64,000 bases of DNA from Setaria digitata (Eukaryota > Nematoda > Chromadorea > Rhabditida > Setariidae). The position numbers and the translations under genes are program-made. Under the pieces are notes generated by a model. It ran no database searches, was not told the DNA's origin, and saw nothing but the letters and a program-made list of their open reading frames with translations. This document shows, piece after piece, positions 52,860 through 63,299 of this stretch. Location: assembly GCA_003640385.1 (NCBI GenBank), contig RCAB01000325.1, forward strand, positions 1 to 64,000, written 5' to 3'. Within the stretch, counting starts at the first letter, position 1; every line of letters starts with the position of its first letter.

Positions 52860-54330
52860 TTTTTGTTTTTTTTTTTTTTTTTTTTTTTCTTTCAGCTACT
52901 TTTTTTAACTAGAAGAAAAAGCACAAAAATGGTAAATACGTAAATGAAAATTTTAAAAAACAAAAAAAAGTAAGAAATAAATGTGTTAATAAAAATAGTG
53001 TAATTTATAGCAGACAAGGTGGCTTGTAATGAAAATGTAAAAAGAACGTTAACACAAAAGAAACCGCAGCTAGAGCTCAAATATCTGTATAGTAGTAACA
53101 TATCCGAGTCGATTAGGCTAGTCACCAAACAAAAAAGGCCGTCTTTTTTTTACAATAGCAAACAGCCAAAAAATAAGTACTAATTGGGCAAAAGGAAAGT
53201 TGAGGTATGTGACAAAAAGAAGAAACATCTGATGCAAGGATAACATCTAAAACATAACAAAGAGAGGAATAAAGAAAGCAAAACAAACGCGGTACTTTTT
53301 TTTATTTTCATTTATTTTTTTTTTTTGTTTATTTTCACTTTGTTTATCTTTTTTGTTTTCATATTTTCTCTTTTTTCTTTTTTTTCTCTGGTTTTTAAAT
53401 TTTTTTTTTGTTTTTTTTATTTTTTCATTTTGTTTTTTCTATTTTCCTCTTTCAGATAAACAACAGCGTGAGCAAAGTATAAATTTCAAACTGTCAATAA
53501 ACAGAGAAGCAAAACTAAAAAAAGGAAAACACTAACAATGGTAACTGAATGAAAAACTTAAACTTTTAACACGACTGGCATATATATCTATTAGGAAAAA
53601 TAATAAAATTAACAGCAGGCAAGGTGGCTTTTAATAAGAATGTAATCGCCCGTAACTACAGTACACAGCACATTTACTTTATAAAGCAAGCCATAAAACA
53701 AACAAGCCACCAAGCTAACAAGTCGTGTTAAGAAAAATCAAAACACCACAGTAATTAGCAACGAAAGAAGAAAATATTACATGGGGAGAAGAGCATGCGA
53801 CAAAAAATAAAAATAGAAGAGAGAACATTTGATAGATAGATAACATCCAACATTAGAATAGGAATAGAAAAAGACATTCAAAAAAAAAGGAACCAAAGCA
53901 AGTTTTTTTTAGTTTTTTTTTTTTTTCTTGTTTTGTTTTTGATTTTTTTTATTTTTTAATCTTTTTTTCTTCTTTTGTTTTTTCTTTTTTTTTCTTTTTT
54001 TCTTTTTTTCTTTTTTTTCTTTTTTTTTCTTTTTTCTTTTTTTCTTTTTTTTTCTTTTTTTTCTTTTTTTTCTTTTTTTTCTTTTTTTTTCTTTTTTTCT
54101 TTTTTTTCTTTTTTTCTTTTTTTTCTTTTTTTCTTTTTTCTTTTTATCTTTTTTTGTTCTTTCTTATTTTTTCGTTTTTTTTCTTTTTTCTTTTCTTTTT
54201 TTTGTTTTTTACTTTTCGATATTTCTTTTTTAAATAGAAGGAAGAAAGTTAGAGATACGTATTAGAAAAATATACATATATTTGAAAATTTCAATAAACG
54301 GAGAGGAAAAATTTTTGGAAGAGATCATTC
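52860..54330. repeat. 600-bp tandem module with homopyrimidine tracts
   Basis: Two full units and a truncated third. Shared landmarks repeat at a 600-605 bp spacing: CAAGGTGGCTT at 53015 and 53620, and TAACATC at 53241 and 53841. A CAATAAAC(A/G)GAGA(A/G)G block at 53495 recurs at 54292. Each unit carries a T-rich tract (about 52866-52890, 53299-53452 and 53903-54230), and the tracts lengthen from unit to unit. No coding potential. Confidence 0.75.
53975..54150. repeat. (T6-9 C)n homopyrimidine microsatellite
   Basis: An essentially uninterrupted run of T6-T9 blocks separated by single C residues. The strand asymmetry makes triplex (H-DNA) formation possible. The long Phe/Ser/Leu frame read from it is an artefact. 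Confidence 0.9.
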
Positions 54331-54468
54331 CTAAGAACAATTAAACAACAACAACAATAACAATAACAAAACATTAGTAAGAAGGAGAAAAAAGAGTATT
54401 AGCAACAGAATGACTAAAATATAAAAAATTATTAATAAAAAAGTGTTAAACACTGATAAAATGTTGAC

Positions 54469-54564
54469 CTGCGCGGAATTCGAAAGAGCGAGTTGAAAAT
54501 TGACCTGGATGGCGCTGATTGCATAGTTCGCAGTCCAGTTAGAGACTTTCACAGCAGAGAGCAT
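54469..54564 (-). other. Exon-like island downstream of the zinc-finger gene
   Basis: A 96-bp segment with much higher GC than its flanks. On the minus strand it follows TTTGCAG and precedes GTCAAC, and it reads 32 codons in one open frame starting with ATG (MLSAVKVSNWTANYAI...). Its phase does not extend the main zinc-finger transcript usefully. It could be an alternative terminal exon, part of another gene or a relic. Confidence 0.3.
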
Positions 54565-54673
54565 CTGCAAATACGAACTAATTGAGTAAAAAATAAGTGT
54601 GAAATGTTAAAATATCATCTTCCGTCTAAAATTATTATTTAATGTTATTTCAACAAAAAGAAAAGAGTTCTAT

Positions 54674-54911
54674 TTACCAGGCAGGAATGAAATAGTGTTG
54701 AGCTTCCTCGCTTCTACCTGCCAGCTCTAGTCTCCTTCGTTTTATAGCTCTGTCATTCATCGCCGCTTTCGTAACTTTAGGACACCATTCAAGAGAATGG
54801 AGTTCCATTGTAGCTTGAATTTCAGCAGCGGTGGTAGCATTCGGCATGTCAACAAAATGACCACATTTTTGACAGTAGCCTAAAAATATTTTCATAATTT
54901 TAATTCGGTTA

Positions 54912-54954
<43 letters not shown>

Positions 54955-56214
54955 CAAAAAGCTTTTTTCTCCCTTAGATTATTACAATTCCAAATGAAAC
55001 TAACCGTTTTGTCTATGCATTTTAGCCGCATGTATTCGCCATCCTTTTAACGTCCCAAATTCTTTCGGGCAGAAACCACATTCTAAAAATTCAAATTAAA
55101 CATTTTTAAATTCATTTAAATCTTGGAAAAAAGAAAGAAAAAATGAACAATTATTATTTGCATTAAGCTTATGAATGCTCAACTCTATTATGATATATGA
55201 TATAAGTGATTATTCTAATTTACCTATTGCGGTCGACCCATCATCCTTTCGGATCACAGTGTAGGGGTCGATTTCCGGCGCTACTAGCAACTGTTGATAG
55301 TGTTTCGGTAGACCTTCAATTGCTGGAGTCTGGAAGGTCTCCGGACTTGCTGGTAGTGTTTCTTCGTCCCTGCCCATCATTGGGACTCTTACAGTTCGAG
55401 AACGCCTGAAAATACTTTTCCAATCAGAGATGATGCTCTCATTGATTGCTTTAAGATTTTAAGCATACAGTAAATGCCCATAATTGCAAATGAAACTTAC
55501 AACACGATCTCACGAACTGTCTCATTGTTGCGTTCTGCTACTGCTGGCCGCGCTCTCGGTACCACATTAACCGTTTCCTCATTGAAGAATGGTTCATAAA
55601 GTGGTACCTGCCGCCACTCCGCCATTTCCTCCTGCTCCCAGCTACCCCCATAATCAATTAGGGCTGCCGCTGGTTCTTCATCCTCCATATTTTCTTCCGG
55701 ATATTCCGGCTGTTGCTCTTGTTGCTGGAGGTAGAGAAGCACAAGCTGCTCCTCATTTTCTTGTTCACGTTCCAGCTCTCTTTGGTGCTCCATGAGTTCT
55801 TGGAACACTTCAAGCTGTTCCCGTGATGGCGGAGGACTTGCGCGGAGCGCCAAGTCAGCTCGAGGAATCTCCACCGACTCATTGTCACAAGCATTACGGC
55901 GCTCACTTTCTTCCAGTTTCGCTCGTAAATTTTCAATCTAAAAGAATACATTAAGAATGAATGTGTAAAAAAATTTAGCACTGCACAATGGAAATGATTT
56001 CATTTTGCTTATTTATTTAGTCAATTTATTTAGTCAACCTATATTGTTCATTTATGGATTACAACAATTCAGTAATCATTGCAAAACATACTAAATTAGC
56101 CGCATTTCGTAAATACTCCTCTAGCACTGCGTAGTAGAGCGGCTCTCCGCGCAAGTGTTTCTTGAGGTCTGCCAGAGTTGGCAACCTCGGGCCTTCTTCT
56201 TTACATGCCTCCAT
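54674..56214 (-). CDS. Zinc-finger protein with C2H2 and CCHC motifs, family not recognised
   Basis: Exons in transcript order 56092-56214, 55501-55937, 55224-55405, 55005-55082 and 54674-54879 join in phase to 341 aa. The start is the first ATG of the open frame; no acceptor lies directly before it. The N-terminal half (about 40-130) is Glu/Gln-rich and probably helical (EHQRELEREQENEEQ), followed by a Pro-rich acidic stretch. A canonical C2H2 finger lies at Cys249-Cys252-His265-His270 (x2, x12, x4 spacing). A second metal-binding-like motif follows immediately: Cys276-Cys279-His301-Cys306. A basic KRRR patch (about 318-321) could be a nuclear signal. The order suggests a nuclear nucleic-acid-binding protein, possibly nematode-restricted, but function is not inferable. 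Base composition is the least AT-rich in the window, supporting real coding. Downstream lies the homopyrimidine module array. Confidence 0.75.
54918..54951. repeat. Long T homopolymer in an intron
   Basis: About 34 consecutive T residues in the last intron of the zinc-finger gene (an A-tract on the transcribed sense). Comparable long runs occur at about 39649-39678 in an IFT88 intron and 25171-25198 in a condensin intron. Confidence 0.9.
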
Positions 56215-57430
56215 GCCAAACGAAAAAAGCACCTTTGTCAATCTTCAATAAGAATATGGAACGATCGGAGTGAAGAAAAAAACGAAAAATGTTGAAGATT
56301 GCACGCTTTAAACGGTAACAATTATTGAAATATCGTTAAATTTACGACGAATACTTTTCTCTCAGTATACTCATTTCAATAAGTTACTATGAAATGCAAA
56401 AAACGCCTAGGAAGTCTAATCAGCTCAATAATCAAATTAAGTCTTCCAAGGATCTAACAAAGTTAGGTGAGAAAAAAAGTTCCTTATGAAATGATAGTGA
56501 TAACGAAGTGGCAGAATCCATATAACACTCTCTTTAAGTAGATCATTTACCAGAAACATATTTTAAGTGGCAGGATCTATATAACATTCTCTAAGTAGAT
56601 CATTTGCCAGAAACACATTTTATCTTAATTTTGTCTGAAATCTCGCCCATTGCGTAAATTTTTTATCATGTTTATAGGAACTTCCCTAGTGTTTTCATTA
56701 ATTGCTATTGCTTTTTAATTAAATCCTTTTTTCTTTTTTTTTCCTTCGCGCTCAATACGGTTCTTTTCCTTCATTTGCTCATTCTCTGCTGTTTCATTAC
56801 CATCGCTTATCGTCTTTTTTTTTTTCTCTTCACATTTACTATGTACATATTTTTCCCAACCTTCATTGTTTCTAACCTATTCAGCTCTTTTTTTTTAATG
56901 CTATTCAATAAAAAAGGATTTTTTTTGCACTGTATACCCTTTCTTGGTTGTATTATTCATTTCATTTACCTCCGTAAAGAGCACTTTTTCATCTGCTTCT
57001 GCTGGTATTTCAAAGTAGTTACTAAAAAATGTTAAAAATTTAAATTTCTCTAAATTAACAACAATTAAAAAATAAAATCAAAATTACACTGTTAAAGGTT
57101 ATTTCCATGCGACAGGTTAGCGAATGATTTTGGAAATTATATCTAATGCTAAAAACTACAATACAAATTAACCAACGAATTTATAAACTTGTACAAAAGG
57201 TAGTTTTTGGCATAGCAAAAATAAATGAGCATTTTTCCAAGCATTAAAAAATAAAAATAGTAACAGTTCTTAAAATCTCCTCTCCATACAACAGTAAAGA
57301 ATGAAACACATTCATTAGTTTTATTTTATTTATTAATTCATTAATTTCACTTATTTATTTATTTCCTGCTAAAAATGTACTAATAATGGCAGTTGATGTT
57401 AAGCATTCTTTGCTCGAAAAAATATTTTAG
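56215..57430. other. Upstream region of the zinc-finger gene
   Basis: 1.2 kb with no recognised gene. It contains a two-copy tandem duplication at 56507-56622 and T-rich sequence around 56720-56930 that yields hydrophobic chance frames on the plus strand. The zinc-finger promoter is expected near 56220-56500. Confidence 0.5.
56507..56622. repeat. Two-copy 57-59 bp tandem duplication
   Basis: AGTGGCAGAATCCATATAAC and the following 39 bp (56507-56565) are repeated at 56566-56622 with about six differences and a 2-bp deletion. It lies about 300 bp upstream of the zinc-finger gene start. Confidence 0.85.
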
Positions 57431-57442
57431 TTTTATGAAACT

Positions 57443-57583
57443 TATACACGAGGCAAATTTTCGTTTATTCCGATAGCTTCGTGTAAAATAAGAAATTCAA
57501 AAATGTCTTCAGAAATACGCTGAGTTTTGCCATTCAATTTTGAGACTGTGGGAAACCGGGATTCAGCTAGTTTCGTCTCGTTT
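57443..57583 (-). other. Protein-like open segment, possible terminal exon
   Basis: About 45 codons ending in a stop on the minus strand with balanced, amphipathic composition (ESRFPTVSKLNGKTQRISED...), unlike surrounding chance frames. The start is undefined; the frame stays open upstream to about 57642. No family is recognised. It could be the last exon of an unmodelled minus-strand gene or a relic. Confidence 0.3.
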
Positions 57584-58183
57584 AAAATAAAAAATAAAGT
57601 TTTGTATTTATTACAAATAAATTCTTTCCTTCTTTTGTACATTGTACCGAAGCTTTAAGCTTCAGAGAATGGAAAAAAAGATGAAAAAGCAAGAAAAACC
57701 TAGCTAAAAATAATTCTATGTTATTTCGCATAAAGATTACATATGAAATTTACGTTATTAAAGCTGTTTGCTCCTCAGATATGCTTTATTTTTGCTCATT
57801 TGACACGAAAAGTTAATTAAGTTAATTATTTTCTCCATTTTTTATCTTAGCTAGAGCAGTTTATTTCTCTTAATTTCTCTGTTATCACTATCATCAGTTC
57901 GGTCCTTTTTGTTTTTTTATTCTTTCCGTTAAATTTTTTTATAATGGTTTTCGAAGTTTTTCTTCTCCTTCAAAACATTACTTGTATGATAAATCCTCAA
58001 TTTTATCCCTTAAATGTCTTTCTAATGACAGATTAGGTGGAGATTTGATTTTGACAAATTGTTTTATTTTGACAAATTTTTTTGATTTTGACAACAAGTG
58101 CAATTCAATCCTTTAACTTTAGGCTTTAAGTTTCCAAATTAAGTAACTATTAATTTAAGCTTTATTGATATTTTTTGTTCAAA

Positions 58184-59578
58184 ATTATTGTTTTCAAGCA
58201 TTCAAGTTAATAAAGCAGCTGGAAAACTTATTAATAGCTTAGCAGTTAAGAAGTCATTTATAAAATGTGGTAAAATTGAATTGATTTGATGTTGTAATTC
58301 ATCACTGTATTTCTTTCTGCATATTAATATTTTATTGCTGAAGTCGAGGAAATAACTACTTCTGGTGCAAAACACGGAATAATGAAAATTTAAGTATTTT
58401 TTATCATTTGTATTAACTTCGTGCATTTCCTTTCTTTCTTTTTTTTTTTTTTTTTTCTTATTAGAAATAGAGAAAAATAATCTGTCTAATCTGCATTTTT
58501 GAAGGAAAAAAAGTAAAATAAAATAAAAACGAAGTTAAAAGAATTCGTCAAGTTAAAAGTAGAAAGTAAAGATTTATTCTCTCCAAATACTCATTATTAA
58601 CTGAAGGTTTAAAAAAAAAAAAAAACCATCGTTGAATTAATATCACTTCTGTCCTCTTATCAATCTATTAACATATCAGCTATTATTATAACAGTCGGTT
58701 ACTGTTATTCAGTGAACTTTTATTTTGTTAATAAAATAATCAATCATTACTGCCATAACCTATTGTTGCACTCTATATTAATTACACTGCTAGTACTTTT
58801 TCACGATTATATCAGTTTTAGTCTGGATAAGATTTTTATTATCTGATTTTTTTACCAGTTCACTTTAATTGTTCATTCTGCGCTTCACTAAATTCATATT
58901 ATTGTTTGTTCATAAGTAGCATGTGTAATAAAAGAAAAGCGAAAAAATATTAAATTGGTAATGTGTTAAACAGCATTTGAAATAAATTGTTATTTTGAAA
59001 CAAAATTATATAAAGTATTTCTATTTTTCTTTTCTCTACAATTTACTCGAAGAATAAGAAATCATATGGTTAAATTTTAAACTCCTACCAAAAAATGGCA
59101 TATTTCATTTGCTTTAATTAATAATTGCATTCTGCTGCGGTGTCCCTTTTTCGTAATATTAAGCTTTTCTTTATTAAGTAATTAATCCTCTTCTGCCTTA
59201 ATGTTGTCTTATATGCACAAGTGATATAAAAAAATTAACTAGAAATGATGAATAAAAAGTGTTTTAATTGAACTTTATTATTACTCCTATTCACAAACAC
59301 GAAGAATTGTTAAATTAGTATTGCATTAAATCGCACAAGTCTACTTTAGCATTCAATTAATGTCATTATTATTGTAACTGTAGGTATGTTACCATCACTG
59401 TTAATGCCAAAAAAAAAAAAAAATTATTGTTTTCAAATATTAAATTTGAAGTTGAAGAACTGGCAGCTGAAAAATTTATTACTGGTTCAGTAATCAAGAA
59501 TTATCTATAAAATGTAGCAAAATTGAATTAATTTAACATTGTATTTTTTTCTGCATATTTAACATTTCATTGCTGAAG
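58184..59578. repeat. Diverged direct repeat pair 1.24 kb apart
   Basis: 58184-58343 and 59423-59578 share the same order of blocks: ATTATTGTTTTCAA, AGCTG(G/A)AAAA, ATAAAATGT, AAAATTGAATT, TTTCTGCATATT and ATTGCTGAAG. They look like an old duplication; no coding potential is seen in either copy. Confidence 0.65.
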
Positions 59579-60865
59579 CAATTGTGTCACAGAGTTTGTT
59601 AGCATTCAGGCACTTTTCCTTCTGTGTAAGCTAGCTCATTTTTCTTATTACTTCAAACAGTGGGAAGTTGAAAACTTTTCTTATTGATGGTATTTATAAA
59701 ATACAGCGAACACTGCTTAGCAGATGTTATGATTTTTGAAAAAATTTCTAGTATTATCAAAGCAAGTGAAATTACTATGAACAATTTTGCAGCAAGAGAA
59801 CTGCTCATGCATTTTGCTTTTTTTGTCTCTCATTAATAAAATTCTGAAGTGAACTCCTGCTGTTGTTTAGCTATGAAGATCGGTCATGTTATTGGAATTA
59901 TCATCATTCATGAAAATCTAAGATATCAGTATCCAGTAAATTTGTTTGAAAGTTTTAATAAGAAATAAAAAATGGATTGTCAAACTAGTTAATTCGTGAA
60001 AAATCTACAAAGGAAAATGTTGGATAAAACTAGTAATGGAAGCCTGAGTTTTGTTAAATTTCTTTTTTTTTTTCAAAATTTTCATTCTTTTTATTTCATT
60101 TACAAAACTTTCTTTGTCCGTAATATTTCGGAATACCTAAAACCAGAGATCTTTTATTCTCATAATAATTATTGTCAAACTGCAGATGCCTAGTTCAATT
60201 TCTGCGAATTTTTTTCTAAATTTTTAAAATTTTCGACATCATCTGGATTCTGAAAGGTTGCAAACTTTTTAAAATGCTCTTTCCTGGAAGCGAATCACCG
60301 AAATGTAAATATTTTACCACGGCAATTGTTTACGATTTGTTCGCTTTCACTTAACATCAGACGAAATCAAAAAAAAAAATTGCAATGAAAACTTTTCTGT
60401 TCAAAAGAATTTTTATATATATCTGTTAACCACTAAGGCAGTTTATTGGGAAGATGGGCTTCAACTTAATCATAAGTGAAAATGCGAGCTTTGATATAAC
60501 ACAGCTTTGATGTCGCATTTTTAACTGTGCCAATTTAATTTATTCTATTACTTTCTGAAAATTTATTCTCTAGCACTTATTTTGCCTTTTCCTCACTATC
60601 TGTGTTTTCTTTTTATCGAACTTTCTGAGATTTCAAAAAGGTGAAATGCCAAACTAATCAGATATTTGATAAAGCTCATTAATTTTTACAACACGAAGAT
60701 AAAAATATACATACCATTTCAATGAAATACTTCGCGTCGAAAATTGCAATGAAATCAACAAAATACTTCATCGTCAAAACCTGAGAGAAGGAAAATTTCA
60801 CAAATTAGGTAATTTTTATAATAGTTTTATTATCTAACATTTTGCCAAAAGCCTTTTCTTTCAAG

Positions 60866-61001
60866 ATTCGACAAATTGACAAAGCTTTCATCAAATTTAG
60901 TCCAAAATTATCTGTAAAACCAGTCTTATATCAATGGCTTACTTATGATGATGGGAAATGTGAAACATTTGCAGTGAATTTTCCATTAATGTCTAATAAG
61001 T
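60866..61001 (+). other. Protein-like open segment, possible internal exon
   Basis: Between an acceptor-like CTTTCAAG and a donor-like GTATGA, 45 codons read with mixed composition (QWLTYDDGKCETFAVNFPLM). This is unlike the low-complexity frames nearby. No partner exon or family was identified on this strand, so this may be an orphan exon or relic. Confidence 0.3.
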
Positions 61002-61165
61002 ATGATTTGTTTTTCATATACATCTTTGATACTCGTATTTTATACTCTTATATATTTTTCATATGCATCTTTGATACTCTTATATTTATTTATCTCTTTT
61101 GCAAATTTTTCTTTGAAATTCATTCTTTGGCATCATTTATCCGGAGAGTCCAGGCAGCCTTTTGA

Positions 61166-62149
61166 ATCCCATCAGCCACTGCTTTTTATTATATTCATTT
61201 TTAGCTACATCCAACGGAACTTCAATGACTGTTTTTTTTTTTTTTTTTTTCCATAGAAAAAAATATTCTGTAGAATTTTTTCACGAGAGTATTTTTGTGA
61301 TAACCGCAATGCTATAAATCATTTCATCTCATCTGTTTATGCTTATTATTAAAATTAGGTACTTGCCAAATCGGAGAATAACAGTTATCTTATTATCATT
61401 TTCTATACACTTGCATAACAGTTTTGTAATAATGATAGTTCAAATTTGTACCGGTTATTTTGTACAAAATTTGATTCTTTATCTTCCGCTATGACAATTG
61501 GTATAACAAAAAAGCAAAGTTTTATCACAGTATAAATAATAACCATGAATTGTTTTGCAATCAGTGACATTTTTTTCCTTTTTTATTTATTTATCTAATT
61601 TATTTATCTAATTAAGATTGTCAATGTTTTTTTTTTTTTTTTTTTAATCAAAAAATATCAAAAAGATAAGAAAAAAACGTGGAAAAAATGAAAAAATTTA
61701 ATAAGGGAGTGGTCATGAGGCTTATATTAAACAAATCGATAATAACGTAAAATAAGTTTGCAAAGCAAAATTTGATTTCAAAAAATTACATAATAATTAT
61801 AGATGAAATAAGCATGTAAATTAAATAAAATGAATTAAAGAAATAAATCAGTTGTTAAAAAACGAGTAGATTAATTAATTAGTAAAATGATTAAGGCGGA
61901 AATTATCACAAGTACTACTAAAATCATAATTTACCGTAAATGTCTGCGAAATTATTTACAGAGAATAGCTGTGAAACGAGATTAAATTTATCAAATATTA
62001 ATCAAAAAACTTTTATGCAAAAGAAAACAGACTTCCAAGGAATTATTTAAATGTGATAAAAGAATTAGAATTGAGTACGTTTAAAAGTGTAACTCCAAAG
62101 TGTGGTAGTGATACAGTACTTAAAACTTTTTCAATGAGTGCTTCTTTTT
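61166..62149. other. AT-rich intergenic, nothing recognised
   Basis: About 1 kb with T-tracts near 61231-61250 and 61626-61645; no coding, RNA or repeat structure was recognised. Confidence 0.5.
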
Positions 62150-62790
62150 AAGTAAAATGCGAGTTTATTATAGTATAGTAAATACTTTTGTTATTTAAAA
62201 AAAGAACTCTGTTTTCATTTGAAACTACGATATAAAAAAAATTTTCTTGAAGTTTTTTTTCCTTTGATAATGTTCATATATTAAATTAAAATCAAAATTA
62301 AAAAAAAAAATAATGAGTTTTTGAAAAATGAGTTTTTTTTTTTTTTAAAATAATGAGTTTTTGAAAAAAAAAAATGAGGCTAATGAGTTTTTGAAAAACT
62401 TTTTCATGTGAAAAAGCAATATTCTAAATAGCGGAAAGAATCATAAATAGATTTTCCGAAAAATACGTCAGAAATTATTGGTATATTGGAAATTTTGCTT
62501 GAAAAAATTTTCTTACCAGTTCGGTGTAAGTTAAAAAAAAAGGGTAACCCTTTTATAAATAAAAATAATTTTATTATCGAAACTTATTAAACATTTTTTT
62601 ATTCTTGACTGAATGAAATGCAATTTTAAATTGCATGAGAATTGGTATTTTCCAGATATTTAACACAATTTTAAATTAGTAATCCATATTTCATTACGCA
62701 GTACAAGTATATCATTATGATGAATTTCAAAAATTACAAAAAAATTTTGCGAATTTATCATCCCTGCATCAAGCAGATTTAAAGATCACG
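62150..62790 (-). repeat. Dispersed repeat, short copy (inverted relative to 49561-51320)
   Basis: Reverse complement of two blocks of the 49.6-51.2 kb repeat, joined with only about 30 bp between them where the other copy has 1.1 kb. It also contains a local expansion of AATGAGTTTTTGAAAA (62311-62400, three copies). Confidence 0.75.
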
Positions 62791-62994
62791 TAAGATTTTT
62801 TTTTATTTCTAATTTAATTGCGCTCTATGCATAAGGGAATGTGTCACGGAGTTCCTAGTAAACCAAACTCAAATTTCTTTTGCTTCCTTTTTTGTTTTTT
62901 TTTTATTTCATTCACATGCTTAAATTTTGATAAATTGAATAATATTGATATTTTAGTGGAGCGTCTATTAATTTAAACCACATCGCTTATGATG

Positions 62995-63115
62995 GATGAC
63001 ACGAACCCGACATTAAACTGTTGATCAAGAACTCAATTCTAGGTGCTTGATCTTGAAGTTGAAATTAAATTGTTAATAAAAGGCATAATAAAGAGTAATT
63101 GATCTCTAACGACGG
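62995..63115 (+). repeat. Two units of the 52-bp array family
   Basis: Sequence from GACACGAACCCGACATTAAA to about 63115 matches units 6 and 7 of the array at 49162-49565 in the same orientation, although the neighbouring dispersed repeat is inverted. Confidence 0.7.
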
Positions 63116-63292
63116 ATATACACAGACCACATGATTTATGACAATATTTGAAAGCATATCTTGGATATAGCTCACATTCCTCGCTTCGTTGAATTCTCTC
63201 ACAATTAGTTGTGTTAAATTTTTTGCATGAAAACTGACAAACTGTTTGAATAATGAAGTAGAATTATCGAATTTTGCATTTGCTCCGATCAT
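63065..63292 (-). other. Protein-like open segment, possible first exon
   Basis: On the minus strand an ATG at 63292 opens about 40 codons of mixed composition (MIGANAKFDNSTSLF...) up to a GTGAGC donor-like site near 63174, and the frame continues open to 63065. Its downstream part overlaps the 52-bp repeat unit. No family or partner exon was recognised. Confidence 0.25.
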
Positions 63293-63299
63293 ATGTCTT

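Noticed and set aside
53353..54265. Plus-strand Phe-rich frames of 60 and 96 codons
   Set aside because: These are translations of T/C homopyrimidine tracts inside the tandem module.
55589..55795. Pro/Ala-rich plus-strand frame over the zinc-finger gene
   Set aside because: Antisense shadow of exon 2 of the minus-strand gene; no independent start or splice signals.
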